DNA of 64,000 nucleotides, from assembly GCF_017498065.1 (NCBI RefSeq), contig NZ_JAGDFX010000003.1, positions 124,001 to 188,000 of the forward strand. Direction: 5' to 3'. A model generated the notes under the pieces. The model made no database searches and was not told where the DNA came from. It saw only the letters and a list, made by a program, of their open reading frames with translations. This document shows positions 46,154 through 56,871 of this stretch, piece by piece. Both the position numbers and the translations under genes were made by a program. Origin of the DNA: Oceanisphaera pacifica (GTDB lineage: Bacteria > Pseudomonadota > Gammaproteobacteria > Enterobacterales > Aeromonadaceae). Within the stretch, counting starts at the first letter, position 1; each line of letters begins with the position of its first letter.

Positions 46154-46232
46154 CGTTTGCACGCAGACACCCATTTGTTAACCCTATTGATTATGACAGA
46201 ATAGCGCCCCCTAATACGTTAAGAAAGATGCA

Positions 46233-47021
46233 GTGCAGCCTAATACACACCTTAATACTAACTTTGATAGCAAAGCTCAGGCCTTTGCGCGCAATATTTA
46301 TGGCACCACCAAAGGGCGCATTCGTGTGGCCGTGGTACAGCGCGATTTAGATGAATTGCTGGCCACGCTGCCTACCAATAAACCATTGCGCATTTTAGAT
46401 GCGGGGGGCGGCTTTGGCCCTTTATCGCAGCCTTTAGCTGAGCTTGGGCACCAAGTGGTGTTGTGTGATGTGTCTGGCGACATGCTGGCGCTGGCTCGTG
46501 AGCAAGCTCGTGGCAAAGGCATATTGTCGCAATTTAGCTTTATTCACGGGTCTATTCAGTCGTTAACGGCAGCAGAGGTGGGGCAGTTTGACATTATTTT
46601 ATGCCACGCCGTTTTAGAGTGGGTAGAAGACCAAGCTCATTTACTTGCCTGTTTGCATGCCTTATTAGTGGATGATGGCCATTTGTCTTTGATGTTTTAT
46701 AACCGCGATGGGCTCTTATATCATAGTTTGGTGATGGGGCACTTTGACTATGTTTATGCCGACTTAGTCAAAAAGCGACGTCAAAAGTTGACTCCCGCTT
46801 GGCCTTGTCGCCCACCACAGGTTTATGGCTGGTTACATGACCTTGGCTTTGTTATAACAAGCCGCAGTGGGGTGCGGGTTATCCATGATTATATGGTAGA
46901 AAAACAGTTTCGTGCCGAGCACGCCGATGAGGTGATTGCCATGGAGCTCGCCCACGCCAAACAAGAACCCTTTATGCACCTAGGCCGCTATATGCATGTG
47001 GTTGTTAAGAAAAGCGCCTAG
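46233..47021 (+). CDS. cmoM: tRNA uridine-5-oxyacetic acid carboxymethyl-type methyltransferase CmoM
   Basis: A 262-aa SAM-dependent methyltransferase (formerly SmtA) that methylates cmo5U34 of tRNAs to mcmo5U. SAM motif ILDAGGGFGPLSQPLAELGH is near 51-70, with HAVLEWVEDQ near 130. FDSKAQAFARNIYGTTKGRIRVAVVQRDL is the CmoM N-terminus. The start is a GTG at 46233; no in-frame ATG fits. It is followed by mukF, as in E. coli. Confidence 0.92.
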   Translation: MQPNTHLNTNFDSKAQAFARNIYGTTKGRIRVAVVQRDLDELLATLPTNKPLRILDAGGGFGPLSQPLAELGHQVVLCDVSGDMLALAREQARGKGILSQFSFIHGSIQSLTAAEVGQFDIILCHAVLEWVEDQAHLLACLHALLVDDGHLSLMFYNRDGLLYHSLVMGHFDYVYADLVKKRRQKLTPAWPCRPPQVYGWLHDLGFVITSRSGVRVIHDYMVEKQFRAEHADEVIAMELAHAKQEPFMHLGRYMHVVVKKSA

Positions 47022-47101
47022 CACCAAGCTGATAGATTAAGACGAAAAGCAGCGCCAAGCTTCCAGCTTTGATAAAGCTCCCCGCAGGGGATAAAGAGAG
47101 T

Positions 47102-48433
47102 ATGAATATGACACAAATGTCTCGCACCCTGCCGGACTGGATTGGCTGGGTACAAGAAGAGCAATGCCAGCTAAACTTGCCGCCAGAGCGGTTGGCATTT
47201 TTATTGGCCATTCATATATTTGGTAAAGAAGGTGAGCAAGCTCAGCTGAGTGAGGCCGAATTGCAGCACGGTTTTCGCTTTGTAAGCCAAGGGTTTAATC
47301 AAGCAGAAGATACCTTGGTGAGCCGTGCCAATAACGCGATAAATGATCTGGTGCGTCAACGGCTACTTAGCCGCTTTCAAAACGATGCTGGCGAGGGAGA
47401 TAGCCTGTACCGGTTAACTCGTTTAGGGGTGGCCATTGTTGAGTTTTTTGCAGCACAGCGCGATGTAAGCCAAATAAAGTTATCGCTACAGCTTGAGCAA
47501 ATTAGCCAAGATTTAAACAAAATCGCCGACACCATAGCTGCCGACCCTAACGATCAACAATGGCAGCAAGAGGTGGCTGGTCGACTCACCTATTCGGTGG
47601 CGGATCAGCTGGCGCGCATTGACGACACCCAGCGGGCGATGGACGAGCAGCAAAACGCGGTAAAAGCCAATATTGCGGCTCTGCTTAATAAAAACTGGCA
47701 CGAAGCCATTACCGCCTGCGAACAATTACTGCGTGAAACCGGGCACACCCTGCGCGAGCTGCAAGATACTCTAGACAATGCCGGCCATGGTTTACAACTA
47801 AGTTTGCTCACTATAGAAGAGCTATTGCAACAGCAAACCCGTGGCCTAGAATTGGCTCCTTTATGCCAACAGCTGCAAGCGCGATTAGACGCCATTACAT
47901 TATGGGGCAGCCAGTGTATTGAGTTGTGGGCCCGTTACGACTTACACGTGCATCGCTTTATTCGTACCGCCATTGATATGGACAAAAATCGGGCCTTTAG
48001 CCAGCGCCTGCGTGAGTCTATTCGCCAATTTGAACAGCACAATTGGCAGCTGCGTTTGGCACAGGCTCAGCCCTTGCTGGAATTAAGAGCAGAAACCCTG
48101 GCCGCCTATGCAGAAGAAGTGACCGGCGCAATACCTAACGAGCTGGAATACCAAGAAATGGTGGATGTAAGTACCGAGCTATCACAGCGCATTCAGGTGT
48201 ACTTACAAGACTTTGCCAACACCGACCAACCGCTGGACATAGCCGCAGTACTTAAAACCTATTTAGAAGATTTTCCGCATTACCAACATTTTGATATTGC
48301 CCGCTTACTGATTGATGAAGCAGTGAAACTAGGCCATGCCAATCTTGAGTGTCTGGGTGCAGCTCAGCCAGACTGGCAACGCATTAACGCCCACGGGGCC
48401 GAGGTACAAGCACATGTTATCGACCAATACTGA
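47102..48433 (+). CDS. mukF: chromosome partition protein MukF (kleisin)
   Basis: A 443-aa kleisin subunit of the MukBEF condensin. The N-terminal winged helix ([33 protein letters not shown]) mediates dimerisation. The middle is helical and binds the MukB neck; the C-terminal part [29 protein letters not shown] contacts the MukB head. ATG 47102 follows a GAGAG site. It overlaps mukE by 20 bases. Confidence 0.96.
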   Translation: MNMTQMSRTLPDWIGWVQEEQCQLNLPPERLAFLLAIHIFGKEGEQAQLSEAELQHGFRFVSQGFNQAEDTLVSRANNAINDLVRQRLLSRFQNDAGEGDSLYRLTRLGVAIVEFFAAQRDVSQIKLSLQLEQISQDLNKIADTIAADPNDQQWQQEVAGRLTYSVADQLARIDDTQRAMDEQQNAVKANIAALLNKNWHEAITACEQLLRETGHTLRELQDTLDNAGHGLQLSLLTIEELLQQQTRGLELAPLCQQLQARLDAITLWGSQCIELWARYDLHVHRFIRTAIDMDKNRAFSQRLRESIRQFEQHNWQLRLAQAQPLLELRAETLAAYAEEVTGAIPNELEYQEMVDVSTELSQRIQVYLQDFANTDQPLDIAAVLKTYLEDFPHYQHFDIARLLIDEAVKLGHANLECLGAAQPDWQRINAHGAEVQAHVIDQY

Positions 48434-49136
48434 ACTGGCGCTCTCGCCTAAGCTTGCGCAAGCGATTGCTAATCCGTTATTTCCGACGCTAGACAGTCAA
48501 TTGCGCACCGGCCGCCATATTAGTGCCGATGAATTAGAAGCCCACTCTTTGCTGCAAGAGTTTTATCCCGAATTAGAAGCCTTTTATCAGCGCTACCAAG
48601 TAGAGTTGGTGCGCGCACCTGAGGGGTTTTACTATTTACGACCCCGCTCAAGCAGTGAGATAAACACCGCTATATTATCTGAGCTAGAAATGCTGGTGGG
48701 CAAAGTGCTGTGTTATCTCTATTTAAGCCCGGATCGCTTAATTAACGAAGGGATATTTTCACTGCTCGACTTGCAAGAAGAAGTACTCACCTTGGCCAAC
48801 GAAACCACTTTGTTGCGCATGGTCAATCAGCGTGCGGGTGGCAGTGACCTAGACAGACGCAAGCTGCAAGATAAGCTGAAAAGTGCCATTCGCCGCCTTA
48901 AACGCCTTGGCATGGTCAGTAGCGTGGGCAGCCAAGATAAGTTTCGCATTAGCGAGGCGGTGTTTCGTTTTGCCGCCGATGTGCGCACCGACGAAGACCC
49001 CCGTGAATTGCAATTACGCATGATAAGAGACGGCGAAGCCGTGGTTGGAGAAGGCACACAGTCGCCCATCGACCACAATGAGCAGCAATACGAGCAACAA
49101 GACGAACCACAAGATGAGCAAGAGGATGAGCTGTGA
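48414..49136 (+). CDS. mukE: chromosome partition protein MukE
   Basis: A 240-aa tandem winged-helix subunit (KITE family) that binds MukF. Characteristic parts are [24 protein letters not shown] near the N-terminus and [26 protein letters not shown] 48414 lies inside the end of mukF. The C-terminal 25 residues are a Gln/Glu/Asp-rich tail. The TGA overlaps the GTG start of mukB (GTGA). Confidence 0.96.
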   Translation: MLSTNTELALSPKLAQAIANPLFPTLDSQLRTGRHISADELEAHSLLQEFYPELEAFYQRYQVELVRAPEGFYYLRPRSSSEINTAILSELEMLVGKVLCYLYLSPDRLINEGIFSLLDLQEEVLTLANETTLLRMVNQRAGGSDLDRRKLQDKLKSAIRRLKRLGMVSSVGSQDKFRISEAVFRFAADVRTDEDPRELQLRMIRDGEAVVGEGTQSPIDHNEQQYEQQDEPQDEQEDEL

Positions 49137-52100
49137 GCCTAATAACGCAAGCGACTGATACAAGCATGGCTGCTATGCCCAGTGCCACCCCAGAACAAGA
49201 CGCCCAAATACCGCCTTTTGCTCGTGGTAAGTTTCACTCATTAACCATGGTGAACTGGAACGGTTTTTTTGCCCGCACCTTTGAGCTCGACACCCTAGTA
49301 ACTACCTTATCGGGCGGCAACGGGGCAGGTAAATCAACCACAATGGCGGCTTTTATTGCCGCGCTTATCCCCGACTTAAGCCTGTTACACTTTCGTAATA
49401 CCACTGAGGCGGGCAGCCAAAGCGGTAGTCGCGATAAAGGCTTATACGGTAAGTTACAACGCGGCCATTGTTATTCGCTGATAGAAATAAACAGCTCTCA
49501 AGGGGAGCGTGTTTGGTTTGGTGTGCATTTAGAGCAAGTGGCTAATCGCGATAATAAAGTAAATTTAACTGCCTTTAGCATACGGGGCATGCAAGCCGAC
49601 GATAATATAAAGCCCACGGCATTGTTACTGGCTGAATTAGCAGATGGCCGAGGCCAAGTGCGCTCGCTTAATGAGCTAAAAGCGGCGGCCACTGCCGAAA
49701 ATTTACAATTTACGCGCTTTAATACGGTGACCGAGTATCATAACTTTTTGTTTGATGTGGGGGTAACGCCACGCAAGCTAAAAGATCAGCGCGACCGAGT
49801 GAAGTTTTATCGCCTGATTGAAGCCTCTTTATATGGCGGTATTTCTAGCACCATTAGCCGCAGCTTAAAAGATTACTTATTGCCAGAAAACGCCGGTATT
49901 CGCCAAGCCTTTAATGATATGGAAGCGGCGATTTTTGAAAACCGCCGCACCCTAGAAGCCATTCGTGAAACCCAGCGCCAACGGGATGTGTTTCGCCAAT
50001 TAATCACCGAAACCACTCAGTATGTGGCGGCAGATTATGTGCGCAACAGTGCCGAAAAGCAGCGTTTATCTGAACAAGCGCTGGCGGCTCGCCGTGCCCT
50101 TAATCACGAACGCACTATTTTAGCCGAAGAGCGAGCACGGCTCATCTACTTGGCCGATGAGCTTGAGCATTTAGCGGCCCGAGAGCGGATGCAGACCGAA
50201 GAGCTTGATCTGGCTGCTGAGCATTTATCGCGGGTGTTAAGTGGTGTTAAGCTCAATGAAAAAATTCAGGGCTATCAGCAAGAGCTTGATGAATTAGCAG
50301 AAAAACTGGCCATTCAGCAAGAAACCCTAGCCGAGCTTGAGGATGAACATCAAGCAGCCAACGCCTGCAAAGAGGCCGCCGATGAAGAAGTCGACAGCCT
50401 TAAAACGCAGCTAGCAGATTACCAACAAGCGCTCGACACACAACAAACCCGGGCCATTCAATATCGCCAAGCCCGCACCGCCTTGGGTGAGGCCAAGATA
50501 CAATGTGGCTTGCCTGAGCTAACGCCCGAGCAGGCCAAAGTCCAGGAGCAAACTCATCAGGCGCGAGAACAAGCGCTTACCGCCGTGGTGCTGGAGCATC
50601 AGCAGCAGCTGGCATTGGCACAGGCTGCCCGCACGCAATTTGATCAGGCACTGGCGTTATTGCAAACCATAGACAGCAAGGCCGAGCGTGCACAGGCTTT
50701 TGCGCGTGCTAACCAGTTATTAGAGCAAGGTCGGGAATATCAGGCACTGTTAAACCGCGAAAGCCGTATTCGCCAGCAATACAGCCAAGCACAATTAAAT
50801 GTGCAAAAGCGCGAAAAAGTACAAGCCTTGCAAGAAGAACTATCGCGCCTTGGCCATACCGTGACCGATGAGGCGGCGTTAGAACTGCAGCTGGCGGAGT
50901 TAGAAGAACAAAAAGCCGAGCTAGAAGCGCAGTTAGCCGAGTGTGCTGATAACCAGCGCCAACAGCAAAACTTGCGCGAACAAATTGCGCCGCAAATAGC
51001 CGAGCAGCGCCGCCAAGCCCCAGCATGGCATAAGGCCCAGCAACAATTAGCACGGCTACAAACCTTATCTGATTTAGCGCTACAAGACAGCAGCGAAGTC
51101 ACCCATGCTATGCAGCAGGCTCTGCGCGCCGAACACAGCGCAGAGCAGCAAAAGCAAGACGCGCTCACTCAAAAACAGCAGTTAGCGCAACAAATTCGCA
51201 GCTTACACGGTGGCAGCAATGCCGACGAACGCTTAGTGTCATTATGCGAACAACTTGGCGGTACCTTACTGGCCGATGTGTATGATGATATTGCCGTGGA
51301 TGATGCGCCTTATTACGAAGCCTTATATGGCCCAGCGCGCAACGCCATTGTGGTACAAGACCCTCAAGCCGCCCTTAAGCAGTTAGAGGGTTTGGAGTCT
51401 TGCCCAAATGATGTGTATTTAATTCAGGGTAATCCCGACGCTTTTGATGAAGATGTATTGCATGCCACCGAGCTTGAAGGGGCGATTTGGGTAAAAAACG
51501 GTGAGCGGCAACTGCGTTACTCACGCTTTACCACAGAGCCTTTATTTGGTCGTGCCGCAAGAGAAGCTAAAATTGAACAGCTTAACCTCGCGCTTGAAGC
51601 GGCAAATAGTCAGTATGCTGATGCCGCCTTTACCCAACAAAAACAAAGTCGCTTGTATCATCAGCTAAGTGAGTTTGTAAATGAGGGCATGCAGCACGCC
51701 TTTGGTGATAATCCAGAAACGGCCTTAGCCCAGTTAACGGCAGAGCAAGACCGCATAGACGCAGCCCTAACTGATAACGAAGCGCAGCTGCTGCAGTGGC
51801 AGGCTAAGCGTGATCAACTGCGAGACATACAAACCCTGTTACATCGCTTATTGCCGCTGGCAGATCAGCTCTCAGCATCTGAAGGGGAGCGAGTTCAAGA
51901 GCAATTTGCAGCCGCCCAAGCCGAGCAAGATTTATTAGCACAAGCGCGTGACTTTATGGCGCTGCATGGTCAACATTTAGGGCGTTTAAGCGAGCAAGTG
52001 CAGGTATTGCGCCAAGATCCCGCCGAGTTTGATGCACTGCAACAAAAAGTGAGCAGTGTTGAAGCGCAGTTAACCGAAGCCCGAGCGCGCACCTATGCCT

Positions 52101-53632
52101 TAACGCAGTTAGTGGCCCGCTTACCCCATTTAGCCTATGCCGATGCCGAGCAATTACTCGATAAAAGCTCCGCCATGAACGACAGCCTAAAGGCAAAACT
52201 GGTGCAAGCGGAAGAGGCAAGGCGCAAAGCCAATATTAGGGTAGAGCAACTCAGTGGGCGCGTAACCGATGCGCTGCAAGCCCGTACCGCCATTACCACA
52301 GGGCACGATGCGCGAAGCCAAACGCTGAATGAATTTTGCGAGGAATTTGCTGCCTTGGGCATTACCTTGTCTGACGATATGGAAGAGCAGGCCTTGGCGG
52401 CGAAGCGCGAGCGAGAAAATGAATTGGTGCACACGCGCAGTAAACGCAGTCAAACCGAGGCTCAACGCCAAGTATGCCAGCGCGAAGTGGAGTCGCTAAG
52501 CCAGCGTTTAAGCAAAGATGGTCAAGGCTATTTTGCCGCCCGCAAAGCCTTAGTGGCCCATAAAGCTAATTGGGCAAAAGTGGCAAGGCTTGCACGAGAT
52601 CATGATGTTGAGCGCCGCTTAGCCCGCCCAGAATTGGCTTATTTAGATGCCGATGAACTGCGCTCTATTTCTGATAAAGCACTGGGTGCACTGCGCATGG
52701 CAGTGGCAGATGATGACGAGTTACGCGATGCGCTGCGCGTGAGTGAAGGCCAACGTAACACGCTACAAAAAGTGCAATTTTATATTTTGGTGTTTAACCA
52801 CCTTAAAGCGCGCATTCGTCACGATATTATTCGAGCCGACGATCCGGTGGAAGCACTAGAAGAAATGGAAATTGAGCTGGCCCGCTTAGCCGATGAGCTG
52901 CAACAGCGAGAAGGGCAGTTATCCTTGTCGTCTCATGAAGTGGCGGCCAAAATTAATACCATTATTCGCCGCGAGCAAAATCGTATTCGCCAGCTTAACC
53001 AAGGCCTGCAAAATATCAGCTTTGGCTTAGTGGGTGGGGTACGCCTTAATGTTAATATGCGTGAGACCTATGCGCGTTTATTAGCGGCATTAAGCGATCA
53101 AGAAGGCCGCCATCAAGACTTATTTTCTAGTAAAGAGATCAGTTTTTCTGAGGCCATGGGTAAATTATTTCAGCGCTTAAATCCGCAGTTAGAGCAGGGC
53201 GATCGTAGCCCACAAGTGCTGGGGCAGGCGCTGTTAGATTATCGTAACTACCTAGACTTAGACGTAGAAGTGCAACGCGGCAGCGATGGTTGGCTACGCG
53301 CCGAAAGCGGCGCACTGTCTACCGGTGAAGCCATTGGTACTGGGCAGGCTATTTTATTAATGGTGCTGCAAAGCTGGGAAGATGAATCACGCCACTTGCG
53401 CAGTCGCGATGTATTACCTTGTCGTTTATTGTTTTTAGATGAAGCGGCACGGCTAGATACCCGCTCAATTGCCACTTTGTTTGAACTGTGTGAGCGCCAA
53501 GATATGCAATTATTAATTGCCGCGCCCGAGAATATCAGCCCAGAAAAAGGCACCACCTATAAGCTGATCCGTAAAGTGCACGGCAATCAAGAGCAGGTGC
53601 ATGTGATTGGCTTAAAAGGCTTTGCTGCATAA
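49133..53632 (+). CDS. mukB: chromosome partition protein MukB (SMC-like ATPase)
   Basis: A 1499-aa SMC-family protein. The N-terminal head has Walker [12 protein letters not shown] (60-70) after [29 protein letters not shown]. Two long coiled-coil arms flank a hinge around residues 690-790. The C-terminal head has the signature [23 protein letters not shown] and Walker [12 protein letters not shown]. Compared with E. coli MukB (starts near RGKF), this frame has about 28 extra N-terminal residues if the GTG coupled to mukE is used; ATGs at residues 12 and 15 are alternatives. It drives chromosome organisation with MukE/F. Confidence 0.97.
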   Translation: MSLITQATDTSMAAMPSATPEQDAQIPPFARGKFHSLTMVNWNGFFARTFELDTLVTTLSGGNGAGKSTTMAAFIAALIPDLSLLHFRNTTEAGSQSGSRDKGLYGKLQRGHCYSLIEINSSQGERVWFGVHLEQVANRDNKVNLTAFSIRGMQADDNIKPTALLLAELADGRGQVRSLNELKAAATAENLQFTRFNTVTEYHNFLFDVGVTPRKLKDQRDRVKFYRLIEASLYGGISSTISRSLKDYLLPENAGIRQAFNDMEAAIFENRRTLEAIRETQRQRDVFRQLITETTQYVAADYVRNSAEKQRLSEQALAARRALNHERTILAEERARLIYLADELEHLAARERMQTEELDLAAEHLSRVLSGVKLNEKIQGYQQELDELAEKLAIQQETLAELEDEHQAANACKEAADEEVDSLKTQLADYQQALDTQQTRAIQYRQARTALGEAKIQCGLPELTPEQAKVQEQTHQAREQALTAVVLEHQQQLALAQAARTQFDQALALLQTIDSKAERAQAFARANQLLEQGREYQALLNRESRIRQQYSQAQLNVQKREKVQALQEELSRLGHTVTDEAALELQLAELEEQKAELEAQLAECADNQRQQQNLREQIAPQIAEQRRQAPAWHKAQQQLARLQTLSDLALQDSSEVTHAMQQALRAEHSAEQQKQDALTQKQQLAQQIRSLHGGSNADERLVSLCEQLGGTLLADVYDDIAVDDAPYYEALYGPARNAIVVQDPQAALKQLEGLESCPNDVYLIQGNPDAFDEDVLHATELEGAIWVKNGERQLRYSRFTTEPLFGRAAREAKIEQLNLALEAANSQYADAAFTQQKQSRLYHQLSEFVNEGMQHAFGDNPETALAQLTAEQDRIDAALTDNEAQLLQWQAKRDQLRDIQTLLHRLLPLADQLSASEGERVQEQFAAAQAEQDLLAQARDFMALHGQHLGRLSEQVQVLRQDPAEFDALQQKVSSVEAQLTEARARTYALTQLVARLPHLAYADAEQLLDKSSAMNDSLKAKLVQAEEARRKANIRVEQLSGRVTDALQARTAITTGHDARSQTLNEFCEEFAALGITLSDDMEEQALAAKRERENELVHTRSKRSQTEAQRQVCQREVESLSQRLSKDGQGYFAARKALVAHKANWAKVARLARDHDVERRLARPELAYLDADELRSISDKALGALRMAVADDDELRDALRVSEGQRNTLQKVQFYILVFNHLKARIRHDIIRADDPVEALEEMEIELARLADELQQREGQLSLSSHEVAAKINTIIRREQNRIRQLNQGLQNISFGLVGGVRLNVNMRETYARLLAALSDQEGRHQDLFSSKEISFSEAMGKLFQRLNPQLEQGDRSPQVLGQALLDYRNYLDLDVEVQRGSDGWLRAESGALSTGEAIGTGQAILLMVLQSWEDESRHLRSRDVLPCRLLFLDEAARLDTRSIATLFELCERQDMQLLIAAPENISPEKGTTYKLIRKVHGNQEQVHVIGLKGFAA

Positions 53633-53652
53633 TCGCATTTAGCCAAAAACAT

Positions 53653-53706
53653 AAAAGGGGTCGGCGTCATTTTAGTGTATTAAGCTAAATGACGCCGACC
53701 TTTTTT
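53653..53706. repeat. GGTCGGCGTCAT hairpin element after mukB
   Basis: AAAAGGGGTCGGCGTCATTT pairs with AAATGACGCCGACC followed by T6. It is the C-G variant of the family: both arms changed together (GGCG / CGCC instead of GGAG / CTCC). It lies 20 bases after mukB stops, between convergent genes, a plausible terminator. Confidence 0.85.
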
Positions 53707-53713
53707 ATCATTT

Positions 53714-54460
53714 TTAGTAGTCTCCCCCCATGATGTCGCCCATTAAACCTTGTAAATCCATTGGCTCGGCGGGCAGCTCAAACAAAGAAGCGGGAGGGTC
53801 GGCGGCACGAATGGACTCAACATAAAGTTGGTCGGCCATTTGCAATAATCCGCTGGCATTTTTTGGCATGGCTTCTTGATAGGCACGAACATGGTCGCTG
53901 CCAAGCATGGCCCCCATATAATTAATATAAGCTTGGGTCATTTCTACCGTTAATGGATCACCGGTTAACACCGCCTTGCCAGATTGCTGGCTGCCATCTG
54001 GCTCGGTCCAAGTCATGTTATAAACGGTGCCGTTAATACCGGCCACGGTTTTATTTTGTTGGGTAGCACTCACAGAGTCAATGCTGCCAAAAGGGTCGCC
54101 ACTGCCTTTCCCTTTATTCATGGCTTTGCCCATAGCTTGAATCATGCCACTCATGCTCGCCATGTCCATCACGAGTGCTTTGCCATCTTCTTGGCTAATG
54201 GAGTATGCTTTGCCATCGCGCATAATAAGGTAGGTGCTGGAGTCATCATCAAAATTAATACGCATATTATTGGCATCTTGCCATGTCATGGTCATGGTAG
54301 TTTGCTCTGCATCCATTGCTAAGCCCTCAGCGTGCATGGGTTGCGCGCTGGCAACCATCACCGCCTCGCCACCTGCCAGTGCCATACTGGGCAGCAGTAA
54401 GGTCGCTGCGGCCAAAGTACTGCGCTGAGTGAGTGCTGTTAATCTGTAGCTATTAGACAT
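53714..54460 (-). CDS. periplasmic protein of unknown function (DUF4412-like)
   Basis: A 248-aa protein with a signal peptide (TLAAATLLLPSMALAGG, cleavage near 31). The mature part is Met-rich with repeating beta-strand pairs (TMTMTWQDANNMRINFDDDSSTYLIMRDGKAYSISQEDGKALVMDM) that resemble DUF4412/LolA-like single-layer folds; then a Gly/Lys linker and NKTVAGINGTVYNMTWTEPDG. No catalytic motif. I do not recognise a specific family. ATG 54460 has an AAGGAT site upstream; a GTG two codons earlier is possible. Confidence 0.65.
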   Translation of the reverse strand: MSNSYRLTALTQRSTLAAATLLLPSMALAGGEAVMVASAQPMHAEGLAMDAEQTTMTMTWQDANNMRINFDDDSSTYLIMRDGKAYSISQEDGKALVMDMASMSGMIQAMGKAMNKGKGSGDPFGSIDSVSATQQNKTVAGINGTVYNMTWTEPDGSQQSGKAVLTGDPLTVEMTQAYINYMGAMLGSDHVRAYQEAMPKNASGLLQMADQLYVESIRAADPPASLFELPAEPMDLQGLMGDIMGGDY

Positions 54461-54679
54461 AATCACATCCTTATGTAGGTCGAGATACTTAGGTGTCCTT
54501 TTACTTTAGCGCGACTTAGGCAGCAGCGACAGTTGATAAAAAAGTCTCTTTTTATCTTTGTATTGTGCGCAAACAGGTTTTTGTTTATCTAACGCCAGTG
54601 ACTTTGTATTTGTGGTTAATTAATGCATAATGTTGTTGCTATATTAATACAAGCCGTTTTATTTTATTAAAGGACTATC

Positions 54680-54943
54680 ATGAGAAATTTATTTTTCTTT
54701 GACGCCATGTTGACGCCAAAGATTATTACAGTTGTATATTGGATTTTACTGTTATCTGCGGTTATTTCTGGTCTGGGTAGTATGTTTACCGGTTATAATG
54801 GTTTTACTTTTGGCGGCTTTTTAACCGGCTTGCTCATTGCAGCTGCTGGCGCGGTATTTGCCCGTATCTGGTGTGAGCTGATGATAGTGCTGTTCAAAAT
54901 AAACGGTAACTTACAAAAAATTGCTGATAAGCAAAGTGACTAA
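54680..54943 (+). CDS. DUF4282 membrane protein
   Basis: An 87-aa protein with two transmembrane helices (about 13-32 and 43-70), starting MRNLFFFDAMLTPKIITVVYW and containing ARIWCELMIVLFKINGNLQKI, the DUF4282 signature. The function is unknown. It is divergent from the periplasmic protein and is a single gene, with an AAAGGA site before the ATG. Confidence 0.85.
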   Translation: MRNLFFFDAMLTPKIITVVYWILLLSAVISGLGSMFTGYNGFTFGGFLTGLLIAAAGAVFARIWCELMIVLFKINGNLQKIADKQSD

Positions 54944-54982
54944 ATAAGACTAACTGAGTCACTTTTTTAGTGATAGCAAAAC

Positions 54983-55022
54983 GAAATGGCTTTTACCTTA
55001 ATATTAAGATAAAGGCCATTTC
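54983..55022. terminator. hairpin between the DUF4282 gene and the MFS exporter
   Basis: GAAATGGC...GCCATTTC inverted arms with an inner CCTTAATATTAAG palindrome, lying exactly between convergent stops. No long T run, so termination is plausible but not certain. Confidence 0.55.
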
Positions 55023-56528
55023 TTAATGGTTGCGCGCGTGTTTGGTGTTTAGATTAAATTCGTGGGGGCTAAGTACCACTATGATTAAAATAATAAACGC
55101 CACTACTGCCAGCCCGATATACAAGCCAGAAACAGCGTTAAATACTGCATGGCGTAAATAATTGGCAATATCACTGGTGAGCGACAGCTGTTGTAGTTGG
55201 CTGACAACCTGATCAATATTCTCAGGTAATGATGGCTGTAAGGCGCGAGGAGCATCCGTTAATTGCTGAGCGAGGTGCGCATTAAATAAGGTACCAAACA
55301 AGGCTATGCCCAAGCTTTGGCCTAAAAAGCGTGAAAACATATTGGCCCCCGTAACCACCCCCCTTTGGTGCCATTCTACAGAGGCCTGTGCACCCACTAA
55401 TAAGGGAGTAGACAGCAAACCAAAGCCGGCGCCTAAGAGTATTTGATCTAGCACTATCATAATAATGGGCGCTTGATAAGGCAGGCTTAAAAAGCCAAGG
55501 GTGGCCACCAAAATACAGGCGCTGCCAATAAGGGCGGTATTACGATAGCCAATGCGCAAATATAATTTAGCCGACAAGGTGGACGCCGTGGGCCAGCCAA
55601 TACTAATGGCGGCCAGTACTAAACCGGCACTAATGGCATTAAGTCCATAAATAGACTGAGCAAAGGTAGGCATATAGGCTGTAGGCACCATTAAAATAAA
55701 CCCCATGCCAATCATGGCCACATTGGCTCCGGCAATGGCAGGGTGTCGCCATAACCACAGCGGCATAATGGGCTCTGCGGCACGAGTTTGAGTCCAAATG
55801 GCAAAGGCAATAAACACAGCTGAAAGTAAAAGAGCCGTCATGCTGGCCGTCGATAGCCAAGGCCAAGCCGTGCCGCCTTGCATAAGAGCAAAAATAAGGC
55901 TGGTCGCGCCCGCTAGAATACTGGCAGCCCCTAAGTAATCGATTTGGTGGCGTTTTTTAACCACCTCTTCTTTTAAATAGAGGCTAAGTAAGGCGATTGC
56001 GATAAGACCAATGGGCACGTTTACTAAAAAAATCCAGTGCCAGCTAACGTACTCAACAAAGGTGCCACCCAGCACTGGGCCGGATATTGCGGCCACTCCC
56101 CATACACTCGATAGATAACCTTGTACTTTACCGCGCTCAGCCACCGAGTATAAGTCACCGGCCAAAGTATTCACCGTTGCCATAATGGCCCCAGCGCCTA
56201 AGCCTTGTAGGCCACGAAAGACAATCAAACTTGGCATATCCCATGCCAGAGCACAGGCAATGGAGCCCAGCAAAAAGACTCCGCTTCCAAACAGAAGTAT
56301 GGGTTTTCGCCCATATAAGTCCGCCAGTTTTCCGTAAAGCGGGATGGTGACCGTTTGGGTGAGCAAATAAATAGAAAACACCCAAGTGAATAACGAAAAG
56401 TCGCCTAAATCGGCCACTATTTGTGGTACCGCCGTCGAGACTATGGTCACATCAATGGCGGCCAGCATCATAAACAACATAAGTGCGGCCAAAATTAAAG
56501 GGCGATGTGGGTTAGCTGTCTGCGTCAC
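55023..56528 (-). CDS. DHA2-family MFS multidrug exporter (EmrB/QacA type)
   Basis: A 501-aa inner-membrane transporter with fourteen helices. It begins HRPLILAALMLFMMLAAIDVTIVSTAVPQIVADLG (motif D1), has GKLADLYGRKPILLFGSGVFLLGS (motif A) and RGLQGLGAGAIMATVNTLAGD (motif B), and GPVLGGTFVEYVSWHWIFLVNVPIGL (motif C, GPxLGG). These are the marks of proton-driven drug exporters. The start chosen is the GTG at 56528, 5 bases after GGAG; the ORF extends 50 codons upstream over sequence that overlaps the DUF2256 gene on the other strand. Confidence 0.88.
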   Translation of the reverse strand: MTQTANPHRPLILAALMLFMMLAAIDVTIVSTAVPQIVADLGDFSLFTWVFSIYLLTQTVTIPLYGKLADLYGRKPILLFGSGVFLLGSIACALAWDMPSLIVFRGLQGLGAGAIMATVNTLAGDLYSVAERGKVQGYLSSVWGVAAISGPVLGGTFVEYVSWHWIFLVNVPIGLIAIALLSLYLKEEVVKKRHQIDYLGAASILAGATSLIFALMQGGTAWPWLSTASMTALLLSAVFIAFAIWTQTRAAEPIMPLWLWRHPAIAGANVAMIGMGFILMVPTAYMPTFAQSIYGLNAISAGLVLAAISIGWPTASTLSAKLYLRIGYRNTALIGSACILVATLGFLSLPYQAPIIMIVLDQILLGAGFGLLSTPLLVGAQASVEWHQRGVVTGANMFSRFLGQSLGIALFGTLFNAHLAQQLTDAPRALQPSLPENIDQVVSQLQQLSLTSDIANYLRHAVFNAVSGLYIGLAVVAFIILIIVVLSPHEFNLNTKHARNH

Positions 56529-56595
56529 TGACACTCCGTTATTGTTAAGTATAATTTGCTGAGTTGTTATCGGATGATAAAACAAGAGATAGCCA

Positions 56596-56730
56596 ATGAT
56601 CAAAAAGTCTGACTTGCCCTCTAAGGTATGCCCTGTGTGCTTGCGGCCATTTAGTTGGCGTAAAAAGTGGCAGCGCAATTGGGATGAGGTTAAATATTGT
56701 TCTAAGCGCTGCGCAGGTAAAAAAGCATAA
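56596..56730 (+). CDS. DUF2256 zinc-ribbon-like small protein
   Basis: A 44-aa protein: [22 protein letters not shown], then [12 protein letters not shown]. Two CxxC-type pairs (CPVC and CSKRC) and the WRKKW motif identify DUF2256, a very conserved small cysteine protein of unknown function. It is divergent from the MFS exporter, whose longer possible N-terminus it would overlap. The stop codon lies inside the left arm of a hairpin repeat. Confidence 0.88.
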   Translation: MIKKSDLPSKVCPVCLRPFSWRKKWQRNWDEVKYCSKRCAGKKA

Positions 56731-56777
56731 AAAGGGTCGGCGTCATTTCGCGCAACAAGCTAAATGACGCCGACCCT
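56729..56777. repeat. GGTCGGCGTCAT hairpin element after DUF2256
   Basis: AAAAAGGGTCGGCGTCATTT and AAATGACGCCGACCCTGTT. It is the C-G variant, like 53653-53706, with the shared loop word AAGCTAAA. It overlaps the DUF2256 stop. The following 56790-56860 segment (GATTAGGGACAAGGCACAG, CATTCCCTACTC) resembles 29675-29757. Confidence 0.8.
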
Positions 56778-56871
56778 GTTATCTGTGATGGATGATTAGG
56801 GACAAGGCACAGTGTTTACCTGTTAGTGACCATTCCCTACTCACCAATCCCTAACCCTTGTTTAATGATAT

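Noticed and set aside
45812-46174. Programmed frameshift in elyC
   Set aside because: No slippery heptamer with downstream structure was seen, only a short G4 run; ElyC is a single frame elsewhere.
47102-53632. MukBEF-like operon as a Wadjet (JetABCD) defence system
   Set aside because: No JetD-like nuclease gene follows, and the sequences and cmoM neighbourhood are those of the housekeeping MukFEB.
56529-56678. 50-codon N-terminal extension of the DHA2 exporter
   Set aside because: It has no hydrophobic or family character and overlaps the DUF2256 gene on the other strand; the GTG at 56528 with GGAG is preferred.
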